Shown piece after piece: positions 10,309 to 20,000 of a DNA stretch of 64,000 nt. The notes under the pieces are model-generated. The model did no database searches. It was not told the origin of the DNA and saw only the letters and a list, made by a program, of their open reading frames with translations. Source of the DNA: Bacteroidota bacterium (GTDB lineage: Bacteria > Bacteroidota > Bacteroidia > Cytophagales > Cyclobacteriaceae). A program made the translations under genes and the position numbers. The stretch lies in NCBI GenBank assembly GCA_018267135.1, contig JAFDZA010000002.1, positions 1 through 64,000 of the forward strand, written 5' to 3'. The stretch's first letter is position 1. The number at the start of each line of letters is the position of its first letter.

Positions 10309-10785
10309 TTACAATGCTTTGATTATTTCTTCTATTCTTGTTTCGCCTTTGAAGGAATGGGTCAGTTTTTTTTCGGTATTATAAATATAAACCGAAGGCG
10401 TAGGAATGCTGCCATAGTTGGTGAGCACATCTTGCATTTCGGTACGCACAAAATGAAAATTTTTATGAGTAGCCAGTCGGTAAGTTTGGGCAAACTTTTG
10501 GTTTTCTTCATGAGGAGCAGTAGAGATAAACCACACCTGGTAGTTGTTAAAGGCAGAAGCATGTTGGGCTATGGCGGCTCCCTCGCGCTGGCAGTGGTCG
10601 CAATCGGGGAAGTAGAGAAACAAAATATTTTTTCCGGTTAGGTTGCGGGCTGATTGGGTGTAGCCGGTCGGCTCAATTAATTTCAGGGCCGGGTAGTGGT
10701 TGGGTATGGACTTAGACTGAGCCGATGTCAATCGGGCCATTAGTAACAAGCAACCGAACAGGAGGCAATACTTTTTTAAATTCAT
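10309..10785 (-). CDS. Thioredoxin-fold exported protein with CxxC motif
   Basis: A 158-aa protein with a signal peptide (MNLKKYCLLFGCLLLMARLTSAQ) and a thioredoxin-like domain. The redox motif CDHC appears in FLYFPDCDHCQREG, and SIPTPSVYIYN supplies the cis-proline segment. This is the TlpA/ResA/AhpC-TSA style of periplasmic thiol-disulfide oxidoreductase or redoxin; the specific substrate is unknown. The gene starts 5 bp after the upstream membrane-protein gene on the same strand, so the two form an operon. Confidence 0.85.
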   Translation of the reverse strand: MNLKKYCLLFGCLLLMARLTSAQSKSIPNHYPALKLIEPTGYTQSARNLTGKNILFLYFPDCDHCQREGAAIAQHASAFNNYQVWFISTAPHEENQKFAQTYRLATHKNFHFVRTEMQDVLTNYGSIPTPSVYIYNTEKKLTHSFKGETRIEEIIKAL

Positions 10786-10790
10786 TTCGC

Positions 10791-11684
10791 TTATTCTAAT
10801 TCTTTGTTTATCCTTCTTACCACTTCATCTATCTCTCTGGCCTGGGCTTCTATCAAATTAAAAAAATGCGTGCAGTCTGCGTCTGGCTCTATTCTGGATA
10901 AGTAGATGAGACCGAGCAGCCGAGCCACCGGCCCGCGCAGATGATGAGCGTTGGTATAGGCATATTTTATCAGCAGTTCGTTTTGCTTTTCTAATTCGAT
11001 GGTTCGCTCCTGCACTTTTTGCTCTAAATGATTATTGAGTTGTGCCAGATTTTCATGGCTCTGCATCAATTCTTCATTTTGGGTTTCGATCTCATTAGTT
11101 TTTTCAATCAGCTCCAGGTTTTGGATAGCCATGGTTTCCAGTGCTGAATCATAACGCCCCTTCAGTATCCAGGCAGAAAATGAGATGATGAGGTAAAGTA
11201 TGCTAAACACGATACTTGACACAACCAGGTCGTTTACACTTTTGTTTCCGTAATCGGAAGGATGCATAGCTTTCCAACTAAAGACTATCAGCAGGCTTGA
11301 AAAATTAAAAGCTTGTACAAAAATTAAAAGCTTTCCTTTTAAGAGAATGGAGTAGGCGAAGCCGATTGCCATGATAACAACCAGCGAAGCATTGATTAGG
11401 TTACCGGCTGCAATATCCTGATAAAGCATAGCGGCCATAATAATAAAGCCTAACAGCAACACAGTAGGCCGGTAGTGCCCTGCCCGGTAAAGCACAAATC
11501 CTAAAGCAACGGCCAGCAATACAGACGAATTTACAATTACCGAACGAACCGACTCCAAGTGGGTAAAGGCCATATCGGCAGCCGTGATGATGAGCGCACC
11601 GATCAGGCTTAATTTCAGGAGCAACTCAAGAAATACTTTTTCAATCGGTTTGTTGGAAGGCGAAATTTTATCTTGGGAAGCCAT
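10791..11684 (-). CDS. Six-helix membrane protein with coiled coil and histidine-kinase DHp segment but no ATPase domain
   Basis: A 297-aa protein with about six membrane helices (residues about 22-173), a long Gln/Glu/Asn-rich coiled coil (175-243), and then an H-box-like helix containing AHHLRGPVARLLGL, with H247 in the phospho-acceptor position. The protein ends about 50 residues later, after the second helix of a DHp hairpin, and no N, G1 or G2 box of a HATPase domain follows in any frame. It therefore resembles a sensor histidine kinase without a catalytic domain, perhaps a phosphorelay or regulatory dimerisation partner. The next gene, a thioredoxin-like protein, begins 5 bp downstream. 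The stop is clean and no frameshift is visible. Confidence 0.75.
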   Translation of the reverse strand: MASQDKISPSNKPIEKVFLELLLKLSLIGALIITAADMAFTHLESVRSVIVNSSVLLAVALGFVLYRAGHYRPTVLLLGFIIMAAMLYQDIAAGNLINASLVVIMAIGFAYSILLKGKLLIFVQAFNFSSLLIVFSWKAMHPSDYGNKSVNDLVVSSIVFSILYLIISFSAWILKGRYDSALETMAIQNLELIEKTNEIETQNEELMQSHENLAQLNNHLEQKVQERTIELEKQNELLIKYAYTNAHHLRGPVARLLGLIYLSRIEPDADCTHFFNLIEAQAREIDEVVRRINKELE

Positions 11685-11746
11685 CTCTCATTGTATTTTC
11701 AAAAATAGAAAAAACCCTACAGACTATTTTCTAATTTTAACTCTGA

Positions 11747-13480
11747 TCAAAATTCCTGAAGCCGGGGTTGCATATTTAACCGGATGCTGATGGAGGTGAT
11801 GTTGTTGTTGAGGTTGTGCAGACCGGAGGTGCTGGTTTGGCTTCGCCAGGTTTGCTTCAGATCAATAAATAAATTTTGCCGGAGCATATACGAGGCCGTG
11901 AAATCGAGAAAACGGGTGTGGCTCAAATCGCCCTGGCCGATGAAGTTTCCATAGTTACTTACCCGCGAAGTATAGGGCAGCAACGGGTTCGATCCATAAT
12001 CTTTCCCCAGCGGATCAAGACCTTGCTTAATCAGGAAGGCTTTGCCAATCAGCGTAAGCCGTTTGGTTGGCTGATACCGGCCGATAAAAATAAATTCGTT
12101 AAAGTTGGCTCCAAGCGGATGCCCCAGCGACAGGTTGGTATTGGTGTAAGCGGAGGCAGACGAATCCATCGCAGAATAAACATAAGGCCGCACCACGTTG
12201 GCCTCCACTTGCAAATCGAGGTTGCGCACATTAAATGCGTTTATATATTTTACGCCTATCTGCACGGCTTGCTTATTGCCCCACCAGCCATGGCCACCCG
12301 TTACTTCGCGGAAAACAAATTCGTTGATCAACACCTGGCTATACACGGAAAAATGATTGGCCCAATTATACTTGGCATCCAATCCAATAATAGCTTTATC
12401 GGAGGCGCCTGTTTGGTTAACAATAGCTTTATAAAAAATAACCGGATTAAAATAAGCCAGATCTAAATTGCCGGGCGACATCACCGCTTCAAAGAAGCCA
12501 ACGTTCAGGTGCTTATTCAGGTTTAGGCTCAAGTGATGGATGGCCAGGTTTTTTTTAGGAAAATGTGTGTTGGGAATAGCCGAAGTGTTGTACATCATTT
12601 GTGCAAAGAGCAGCGTGTAGTTCAGTTTCCATACTTTGGTGGTAATCCGGGCAAACGGATAGGGGGCTGAGTAATCGGAAAGCAGCAGCGAACGGTAGCC
12701 ATTGCCGAGAAATAGACGATCTTGCCCCAACTGCACCTCTATATTTTTTTTGTACAGATTAAAAGAAACAGCCCCGCGGGCGGTAAAAAAATCAACGGCA
12801 TTTCCGGAAAAGAAATGTTTGTAAAGTTTTGTGGAAGATCCCGGCAGAATTTTATAAAAAGCTTCGCCCGGCACAGCATTAAAATCGCCAATGCGGTTCA
12901 TAACATAGGTGGGGAACAAGGCCTGGTTATCGGTAAGCACCGAATAGAAACCCAGATTATGGCCAATGTTTCCACGGATTTCTGCTCCTCGGGTATTGGT
13001 AATCATCATATCGGGATTGGTGATTCCGTTTACCGTTTCTTTGCCGGCCGTCCAGTAGATTACGGGCAATATTTGCAGATCAAATTCTTTGTCGTGATGA
13101 TTCCAGAGAGCGTTTTTTTTAGTGTACAGATTTTTGAGGAAGGGTTTCCGGCTGTTTGCATACGAAGAATCTACCCACTCCCAATTGTCGGTAAGAAGGT
13201 AATGCAGGTTGAACCGGTCTTGTTGGGAAAGCGCAGCGGAGTCGTTTAGTATGCGGGAGGCAAAATGGGCTATATCCTTCCGTTGATAGGGATGAAACGA
13301 GCTATGAAATTCTGTAATCAATTGATTGGATAAAATCTCGTAACGGTCCAGTAAATGGTAATAATCTTTTCCGTAGGCCGGATAGGAAGATTGGGCTTTC
13401 AGCGAAAAGGCGATAGCGGCCAGGAAGCCAGTCAGGATAAAAAATTTAAATGGCGCAACAGCCTGAGCAGGGAGAATCAT
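11747..13480 (-). CDS. Wzi/RemB-like outer-membrane beta-barrel protein
   Basis: A 577-aa exported protein (signal segment ending near SLKAQ) with alternating hydrophobic strands throughout. The segment VQLGQDRLFLGNGYRSLLLS and the following YPFARITTK resemble Bacteroidota members of the capsule-assembly Wzi family, which includes RemB-type proteins linked to gliding. Wzi is an outer-membrane barrel that holds capsular polysaccharide at the cell surface. No capsule or gliding genes adjoin it here, so the exact role is uncertain. The assignment rests on recalled family resemblance. Confidence 0.65.
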   Translation of the reverse strand: MILPAQAVAPFKFFILTGFLAAIAFSLKAQSSYPAYGKDYYHLLDRYEILSNQLITEFHSSFHPYQRKDIAHFASRILNDSAALSQQDRFNLHYLLTDNWEWVDSSYANSRKPFLKNLYTKKNALWNHHDKEFDLQILPVIYWTAGKETVNGITNPDMMITNTRGAEIRGNIGHNLGFYSVLTDNQALFPTYVMNRIGDFNAVPGEAFYKILPGSSTKLYKHFFSGNAVDFFTARGAVSFNLYKKNIEVQLGQDRLFLGNGYRSLLLSDYSAPYPFARITTKVWKLNYTLLFAQMMYNTSAIPNTHFPKKNLAIHHLSLNLNKHLNVGFFEAVMSPGNLDLAYFNPVIFYKAIVNQTGASDKAIIGLDAKYNWANHFSVYSQVLINEFVFREVTGGHGWWGNKQAVQIGVKYINAFNVRNLDLQVEANVVRPYVYSAMDSSASAYTNTNLSLGHPLGANFNEFIFIGRYQPTKRLTLIGKAFLIKQGLDPLGKDYGSNPLLPYTSRVSNYGNFIGQGDLSHTRFLDFTASYMLRQNLFIDLKQTWRSQTSTSGLHNLNNNITSISIRLNMQPRLQEF

Positions 13481-13536
13481 AACGTAGTAATTCGCGGCAA
13501 GAAAACGGTTTGAGTTGACATACGAAAGATCGAAAA

Positions 13537-15318
13537 TTAGTTTCCGCCCGTGCGGAAGCCAAGCCTCGGTTTAGAGGGGCCCTCTTTCATTTCAAATTCT
13601 TTTACGTCCTCTAAAATAATGGTTTCCATTAGTTCTTTCGTGCGTTCTTCTTTTTTTAACGAGGCCAGGCGCAGGTTTTGATTTCGTACCGACTCGGCTA
13701 TTACTTGCCGCACCGTGCGGGCATTGCCAAAGTATTTGTCGCGATTTTCATGAAGAAAAGCAAAGTATTTTTTTAGATGATCGGCCGCGGCCGGATCGGG
13801 GGTAACGGCTTCGGTTTTATATAAATTCTGCGCGATGGAAAACATATTGTCGGACGAATAATCTTCAAACTGAAAAAACTTATCGAAGCGCGAACGCAAG
13901 CCCGGATTGGAGTTAACAAATTCGCTCATGTTTTCGGTGTAACCGGCCACGATAACACCAAATTTTCCGCGCATATCTTCCATCCGTTTTAAGAGGGTGG
14001 AAACAGCCTCCCCCCCGAAATCGTTTGGAGAGCCATGTTCTTGGGCTAACGAATAGGCCTCGTCAATAAATAAAATGCCGCCCAGCGACTGATTAATTTT
14101 TTCGCTTGTTTTGATAGCAGTTTGCCCCACATACCCCGCCACGAGCCCCTCGCGATCTACTTCTATCAGATGCCCTTTTTCCAAAATACCTAATCCTTTA
14201 TAGATACGAGCCAGAATGCGCGCCACGGTTGTTTTGCCTGTACCGGGGTTTCCGGTGAAGACGGTGTGAAGAGAAAATTTATTTAAAATATCTTTTCCGG
14301 TTTCCTGGTAAAAGCGAACCAGCTTTACCATTTCATTTACTTCAGTTTTGATGCTGTCCAGCCCCACCAACGAATTGAGTTCCGCCAGATTTTCATTCAG
14401 CAGGTCTTCCAGGTTTTTTTCGGGCGAGGAAGGAGCCGAGGAGCCACTGTTGGGTTTGAATATCGAAAAATCGGTGATGACGGAGGCTTGGCCTTCATCG
14501 GCCGCTTCGGCCACCTGAAAGGGAACGGTGGCAATCAGGTTATCCATGAATACGATCTCCAGCGTATAGTAGTCGCTCTTCCATCGCCCCGGGGTTTCAT
14601 TGCCCCAGCCCGCATACACCGGGTAGATTTTATCGGTTGTGTTGACACTTACAAACTGCATGGCCGAGGTAGAGCCCTTGTGCTGGCCGGCTTTGTCGTA
14701 AAAGTTAAAAAAGATTTCGGTGAAATAATCTTTCGGAGATTTGTTTTTAAAGTTGAACTCCACCCACACATAGCGGGAGTCGGCCTGACTGAATTTTTTC
14801 AGGAATTTTTTTTGAGGCAATGAACTGGCTTGCCCGTCTCCCTCAAAAAGTTTAATGGAGTCTATATCAAAATAAAGATTTTCGCCCGGCTTGGCTTGCC
14901 CCAGATCTTCTACATAAAATTTGGTGTCGCCCACTTTTACTCCGTCTATGTATCCTTCCCACACGTAGTCGCCTTTAAACCAATAGGTGCCCAGGGTGGC
15001 CTGCCCCCACGAGTCGCGGAGGTACACAATGTTTTCGTCTTTTTCTATTCTACGGGCTTGATCCAAACTGCACAATTCACTTTTTTGGCTGCCGTTCAGG
15101 TAAAAGCATTTCAGGGTAAATTTTCCTTCCCATACTTCTTCATCAAACAGTTTATTGTAAAAAGAGAACTCTACCCGCATGTACGTGGTTTCGTACCGAT
15201 CAAACACCTTGCGGTATTTTTTGGTGGCATCGGCCATCCATTCATCAGAAGAATATACTTTTAGATCGCGGTACTTGTATTTGATGGGCATCGATCCGCC
15301 CTTTTCGTTGGGGTCCAT
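13537..15318 (-). CDS. CbbX/SpoVK-type AAA+ ATPase with a duplicated N-terminal beta domain
   Basis: A 593-aa protein. The C-terminal half (about 305-575) is an AAA+ module of the CbbX/SpoVK type: Walker A GNPGTGKT at 356-363, Walker B LFIDE at 416-420, the pore-like GYVGQT motif, and an arginine finger region (GLRSRFDKFFQF). The N-terminal 300 residues contain two similar units, about 45-138 and 182-271, each running from [Y]xxVEFxFxNK through an AGW/DSWG...G segment to a VxVxxxxFxVED/AE end, joined by flexible linkers. These may bind a target protein. No Rubisco or spore genes are nearby. Function unknown; a remodelling ATPase is inferred. Confidence 0.8.
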   Translation of the reverse strand: MDPNEKGGSMPIKYKYRDLKVYSSDEWMADATKKYRKVFDRYETTYMRVEFSFYNKLFDEEVWEGKFTLKCFYLNGSQKSELCSLDQARRIEKDENIVYLRDSWGQATLGTYWFKGDYVWEGYIDGVKVGDTKFYVEDLGQAKPGENLYFDIDSIKLFEGDGQASSLPQKKFLKKFSQADSRYVWVEFNFKNKSPKDYFTEIFFNFYDKAGQHKGSTSAMQFVSVNTTDKIYPVYAGWGNETPGRWKSDYYTLEIVFMDNLIATVPFQVAEAADEGQASVITDFSIFKPNSGSSAPSSPEKNLEDLLNENLAELNSLVGLDSIKTEVNEMVKLVRFYQETGKDILNKFSLHTVFTGNPGTGKTTVARILARIYKGLGILEKGHLIEVDREGLVAGYVGQTAIKTSEKINQSLGGILFIDEAYSLAQEHGSPNDFGGEAVSTLLKRMEDMRGKFGVIVAGYTENMSEFVNSNPGLRSRFDKFFQFEDYSSDNMFSIAQNLYKTEAVTPDPAAADHLKKYFAFLHENRDKYFGNARTVRQVIAESVRNQNLRLASLKKEERTKELMETIILEDVKEFEMKEGPSKPRLGFRTGGN

Positions 15319-15374
15319 GGGGGTTGGTTTTAAGCAACTAAGGTAATCAAAATGAAAAAAAATGACGATTCTCT

Positions 15375-15382
15375 TATTTTTG
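15375..15382 (+). promoter_or_regulatory. Putative Bacteroidota -7 promoter element before the arfB-like gene
   Basis: TATTTTTG matches the TAnnTTTG consensus of Bacteroidota sigma-A promoters and sits 10 bp before the ATG at 15393. No well-spaced upstream TTTG is visible, so this is a partial match only. Confidence 0.35.
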
Positions 15383-15392
15383 CAGTACCGCT

Positions 15393-15802
15393 ATGACACC
15401 TTCCTTCACGTTAGAGCAAATCAGACACGAACTACAATTTACCACTTCGCGCAGCAGTGGCCCGGGGGGCAACATGTAAACAAAGCCAGCACCAAAGTAA
15501 CATTGCGCTGGCCGGTAAAAACTTCGGCTGTTCTTTCGCCCGAACAAAAAGAATGGGTGCTGAGCCGGTGGGCCACCCGGCTTACTTTGTCCGGTGAGCT
15601 TCTTCTTACCTCGCAAGAGAAACGGTCGCAACTTCAAAACAAAGAACAGGTGTTGCTGAAGTTAGAGCAGCTGCTGAAAAAACTAATGCACCGACCCAAG
15701 CCCAGACGTGCCACCCGGCCTACGAAAGCATCGAAGCAGAAACGAATGGAACATAAACAAAAACAAAGTGATAAGAAAAAATGGCGAAGGGAGAAATTTT
15801 GA
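15393..15802 (+). pseudogene. arfB: ArfB/YaeJ-like peptidyl-tRNA hydrolase, frame broken at the GGQ motif
   Basis: ArfB is an RF-1-fold protein that frees peptides from stalled ribosomes using a GGQ motif and a basic C-terminal tail. The ATG at 15393 opens a frame giving MTPSFTLEQIRHELQFTTSR and then SSGPGG, but it stops at 15477. The rest of the family signature (QHVNKASTKVTLRWPV, then a Lys/Arg-rich tail ending KKWRREKF) is read in the -1 frame to 15802. The break falls in a run of six Gs (15464-15469). One extra G, or a -1 slip on the G-GGG-GGC heptamer at 15464-15470, restores SGPGGQHVNK and a 136-aa protein, the normal ArfB length. A base-calling error in the homopolymer, a real mutation, or programmed frameshifting are all possible. 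An alternative upstream ATG at 15362 in the downstream frame gives non-conserved sequence. Confidence 0.8.
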
Positions 15803-15810
15803 CAAAGCTA

Positions 15811-17004
15811 TTATTTAGCTACGAAAACAAAATCACTGCCCGGTGCATTATCGCCAAATTCACCTGAGCGGGGCTGAGGTTTTAGAGCCTCGACATAAGT
15901 TGTTAATGCTCCTAATGAAAGGATCATACTTTTTCCTCCCCTCGAACGAAATGCTTCTAACAATTTACGTGCGAAAGGTGAGTTCATGCCGGGTCTGCCA
16001 TCGGGCACATATTCTTTTCCGCCTGAAGTAAGATAGCGTCTTGTTTTGTAGGTAAGTTTACGGGTAACAATTTCGGCTTGTGTGGCTTCTTTATAGACAT
16101 CATCATCTAACCCGCGGTGAGCCACGGCCTGATCAAACGTACCCCCAAAACATACATCCATTGCCAGAAAAATATGTTCGCAAGGAATATTGTTTACAAT
16201 GGAACGCAAGCGATTGTGCGAGAGATAAGTGGTTTTGGCTTCATCATTCGCCAATGATTCTTTGGTTACTACAAATCCTTCGCCAAAGGTTTGGTCGAAC
16301 TGGCCATGTCCGGCAAAGAATATAAATAGCTGATCAAGTGGTTTATATTTTTTCTCGGCATACTCGCGCAGTTTTTTTAGGATTTCCGTCTGGGTACCGC
16401 CTTCCAATACCTCTACCTTAAAACCAAAATTCTTTTTCAATTCATCGGCAATCATGCGGCCGTCATTGACGGGATTTACCAGATCAGGCCAGTTGTCGTA
16501 GTCATTAGTGGTAAATAAAATGGCATAGTCAGTACGGTCTAGTTTACTGGCATCGGCCAAAGCAGCTGTTCCTACGCGTATAGTACGTTGGCTGATTGTT
16601 TTTACACCGTCATTATTTTCAGCAACAATTTCAACCACATTGTTGCCGTCCATTAACGTTAGATTTTTTTCAATAATGGTTTTGTGTTTTTCTTCTTCCG
16701 TAGTGGGTGCAATGTTGAGCATCCCGCGGGAGGAGGATTCGGGCGATTCTTTGATGATGATTTGAATATTTCTGAGGGGAGTTGAGGATTCAATCTCAAA
16801 TTTAATTTTGTATTGCTGCCCACCCGAAAAATTACTTTCGGCCGTAGGGGTAATCCAACTCACCACCGGAATAGTTGAATTAACCTTTTTAGAAGGATCG
16901 CTCAGATCTACCTGAAATTCGCTGGTTCGGGTAGAAACATTTTGAGAAAAACTAAGTTTAATGAGACCAACTAAACAGACTGAAAAAATGAAAATTGTTT
17001 TCAT
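15811..17004 (-). CDS. Secreted caspase-family (C14-like) protease with N-terminal Ig-like domain
   Basis: A 397-aa protein from the ATG at 17004, whose signal peptide (MKTIFIFSVCLVGLIKLSFS) fits better than an ATG 24 bp upstream. Residues about 40-145 form an Ig-like beta domain. The caspase-like domain starts near DYAILFTTNDYDNW and carries the dyad H233 in FFAGHGQ and C285 in MDVCFGGT, both in the expected surroundings. This is the last gene of a three-gene minus-strand operon, 10 bp after the giant T9SS cargo gene. Extracellular caspase-like peptidases of clan CD also include the gingipains. A role in processing or degrading secreted proteins is inferred; the substrate is unknown. Confidence 0.88.
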   Translation of the reverse strand: MKTIFIFSVCLVGLIKLSFSQNVSTRTSEFQVDLSDPSKKVNSTIPVVSWITPTAESNFSGGQQYKIKFEIESSTPLRNIQIIIKESPESSSRGMLNIAPTTEEEKHKTIIEKNLTLMDGNNVVEIVAENNDGVKTISQRTIRVGTAALADASKLDRTDYAILFTTNDYDNWPDLVNPVNDGRMIADELKKNFGFKVEVLEGGTQTEILKKLREYAEKKYKPLDQLFIFFAGHGQFDQTFGEGFVVTKESLANDEAKTTYLSHNRLRSIVNNIPCEHIFLAMDVCFGGTFDQAVAHRGLDDDVYKEATQAEIVTRKLTYKTRRYLTSGGKEYVPDGRPGMNSPFARKLLEAFRSRGGKSMILSLGALTTYVEALKPQPRSGEFGDNAPGSDFVFVAK

Positions 17005-17014
17005 ATGCTTATAC

Positions 17015-20000
17015 TTATTTGATGACAATAATTTTTCCGCTTAATGATTGAGTGGAATTCCCTTGTTCCACTTTCATACGGTAAACGTATATGCCGCTAT
17101 TAGCTTCTGAGCTATTCCAGGTAGATGTATAAAACCCTGAATTTAACTGAGTATTAACCAGCGAAGTAACACGGTTGCCCATTAGGTCATAAACCTCAAT
17201 AGTTACAAAAAACGGGTTGGAGCTTTCCGGCAAGTTAAAAGGGATGGTGGCTTCTTTCGTAGCCGGATTGGGATAAGCCTGCCCAAGAAATATAGTTTGT
17301 GGTTTTAATTTGTCATTAACATCTGTGCCATAATAAACTTTAAATTCTCTTGATTGCTGAGGATTAAATGAATAAGAATGCTGTGTTAACATATTTACCG
17401 GATATTGCCGTGAAACATCCAGTAGATATAGATCTCCTGTTGCGTTCACCTTTTGGCTGTCCCAGGCCAGGGTAGTCAATGAGGTTTCGTCTGAGTTTAC
17501 AAAGAAAGTCCATGTGTAGCCGTTTAGCGGAGGGATAACATCTTTCGAAAAATTCTTCATAAAGTGTTCGGGATGAGGGAACTCTATTTTAAAAGTACCC
17601 AGCGGGCTTGGCGGGGCTAAGTCATCATGGTTATCGTATGAAAAACTGGCATTCTCGGCCATGCCCACTCCGCCAAAATTAAATTCCCGGTTGTCTTGTG
17701 TCATACGTATAGGTACTATCCAGTCGGTTGAGTTACGTGTTGAGATGCTACTGTTGTTCTTTACTGTGCCGGTGGTAGTAAGTTTAAATTTTACCGGAAT
17801 AGTTACGGCATTTTGTGAGAATACAAATCCTCCTGAGTAGGGTTGGATAAGGCTACTGCCCCCTGAAGTATTATCCACGTAATTTCCGTTTTGGAAAAGT
17901 TTAACAGCCCCTACACCTGTTTGCCCGGATCGGGTGTCTTCCCAGTCTATTAATGTTGTGTAGGGATTGCCAATTAAATTATAACCAGCCGACAGGCTTA
18001 GTTGAAAAAGATTGTTTTGATTATAGTTAGGCGAAGTAGCTCCCTGAAATGCCAGGTTTTGACCTACCCGACTAATTACAAAATAACCTGCTCCCCGGGA
18101 AGCATTAGAAAAATCACCTGGATATTGAAGCCAGGCCTGTGGGTTGTCTTTATAGCTTAACAGACGCCACTTGGTGTTGTCGGCTGCGCCAAAGTCATTA
18201 AATATATTGGCGATACTGTTAGAGGTGAGCTCTAACGGAACAGAAATAATTTTATAGTCAGACTTTTGCGACCCGGCGGCTACACCGACCACAGCAGCGG
18301 CCGTGCCATCAAAAATGAGGCGGGTAGTATAGGTACCCGTAGCCGGGCTTGTTGCAGTATTGTTAGAGGGATCTTTGGCAGTAAAATAATATTCAATTCC
18401 CATATCGTCAAACATGGAAGATTGAAGTGGAAATGAATAGGTGTTGGAGGCACCAGCCGTTCCATTGAGAGTTTGATATTGCGTAGCTGTTATTTTCCGA
18501 TAGCTCATTACAACTGAAGTTACCGATATATTATCAGTGGCGGTTAGTGAAAATGAAGATGAACTTAACCCTGCTTTTGTGAGGGTGGGCACAGGAGTAA
18601 AAGTTATAGCCGGTGGAATATTATCAATAGTAGTAAACTGCCAACTCGCAAGAGGTAGTGCCAGCGAAGGATTTCCGTAGACATCGATAAATGCACCCGC
18701 ATCAATTGAAACCGAATAACTAACCAGAGGATTAAGTGCTACAGGCAGAGTATAGGTGTAGGTATTACCCGATACAGAACCGCTTGTTGCGGCCATTGAA
18801 AATACTGGAGTGCTGGTATTAGAAGATAGATAAACATTAATGTTCTTTCCGGCAACCGCTGTCGTTAATACCGGGGTATTAGTCGTAAACGATAAGGTGG
18901 TATTGGTAGTTATTCCGGAGGCTCCATTGGCCGGACTTAAATTGGTAAAGGTAGGGCCTGTTAATATTTCTGGAATGGTAATGATCTGGTTAATGCCCGG
19001 GTTGGTGAGTGTTTGTACTCCACCATTAGGCCATTTTACCTGAATGGAGCTGATGGCCGATGCTGAACCAAGACCAAAATGCTGGATTAAACTACTCATA
19101 CTTCCATAGCCCGTGCATGACGATATTTCGCGGATTTGAGTTCGGGCCGGAGAAAGGGTGGTTACAATAATACGTGCACCGATGGCAGCAGTATTAGAAA
19201 TAATTCCTTTTAATTTTACTTCTACCCAATTACGAGAAGAAGAAGCTACTAAGGTATTCCGAAAAAGATAAGGCGGCACCGTTACAGAACCTGCCGTGCG
19301 GCCTGTGGAGATATCTAAAAAACCATTTTGGTCATAGTCTACAAAAGAACCGCCAATATTTGATACTACAGACAAAGTAAATAATTCTTGCCCCGCAGGT
19401 GTTTTTGTAAAATTGCCGGCACCATCATTTATGAAGATGGAGTTGCCATTGCCATTGATGGCAATTAAGTCTAAACTGCCATCGTTATTAATGTCGCCAA
19501 AAGCACTACCATACGTTTGCGTGCCGGTTTCTGCCACAGCACTGCCGCTAAGAGAAGTAAATGTACCGTTGCCGTTATTTTTATAGAGGCGGTCGGCTAC
19601 ACTTACAGTTTGGCTGCCAATATAGACATCTAAATACCCATCGTTGTTTATGTCGCCCCAGCTGGCCGTTCGGGAATTCACAAAAATATCGCTATCAAAA
19701 ATAGTTCCGGTTACTTGAGTAAAAGTGCCATCTCCATTGTTTTTATAAAGTCTGTTGGGGATGGTGGGGGGAGATCCGTTTTTTGATAAAACCAAAAGAT
19801 CCTGCCATCCATCGTTATTGAAATCAGCCCACGAAGACATAATCCCCATAACCGTATTGGTGGTTATGGTGCCGGCATTATTAACTACATTAAACGTAAT
19901 GGTTGATCCTGCTGAAGCATTGGCTAGTAATGTGGGAGGCAATGGAGATTGAGCCTGTGTTTGTTGGCTTATAGCCATATCAACCAACCCGTCTTTATTA

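Noticed and set aside
15362..15392. The ATG at 15362 as start of the ArfB-like protein
   Set aside because: It reads 36 residues that do not match the family before joining PGGQ, whereas the ATG at 15393 gives the conserved N-terminus in the other frame.
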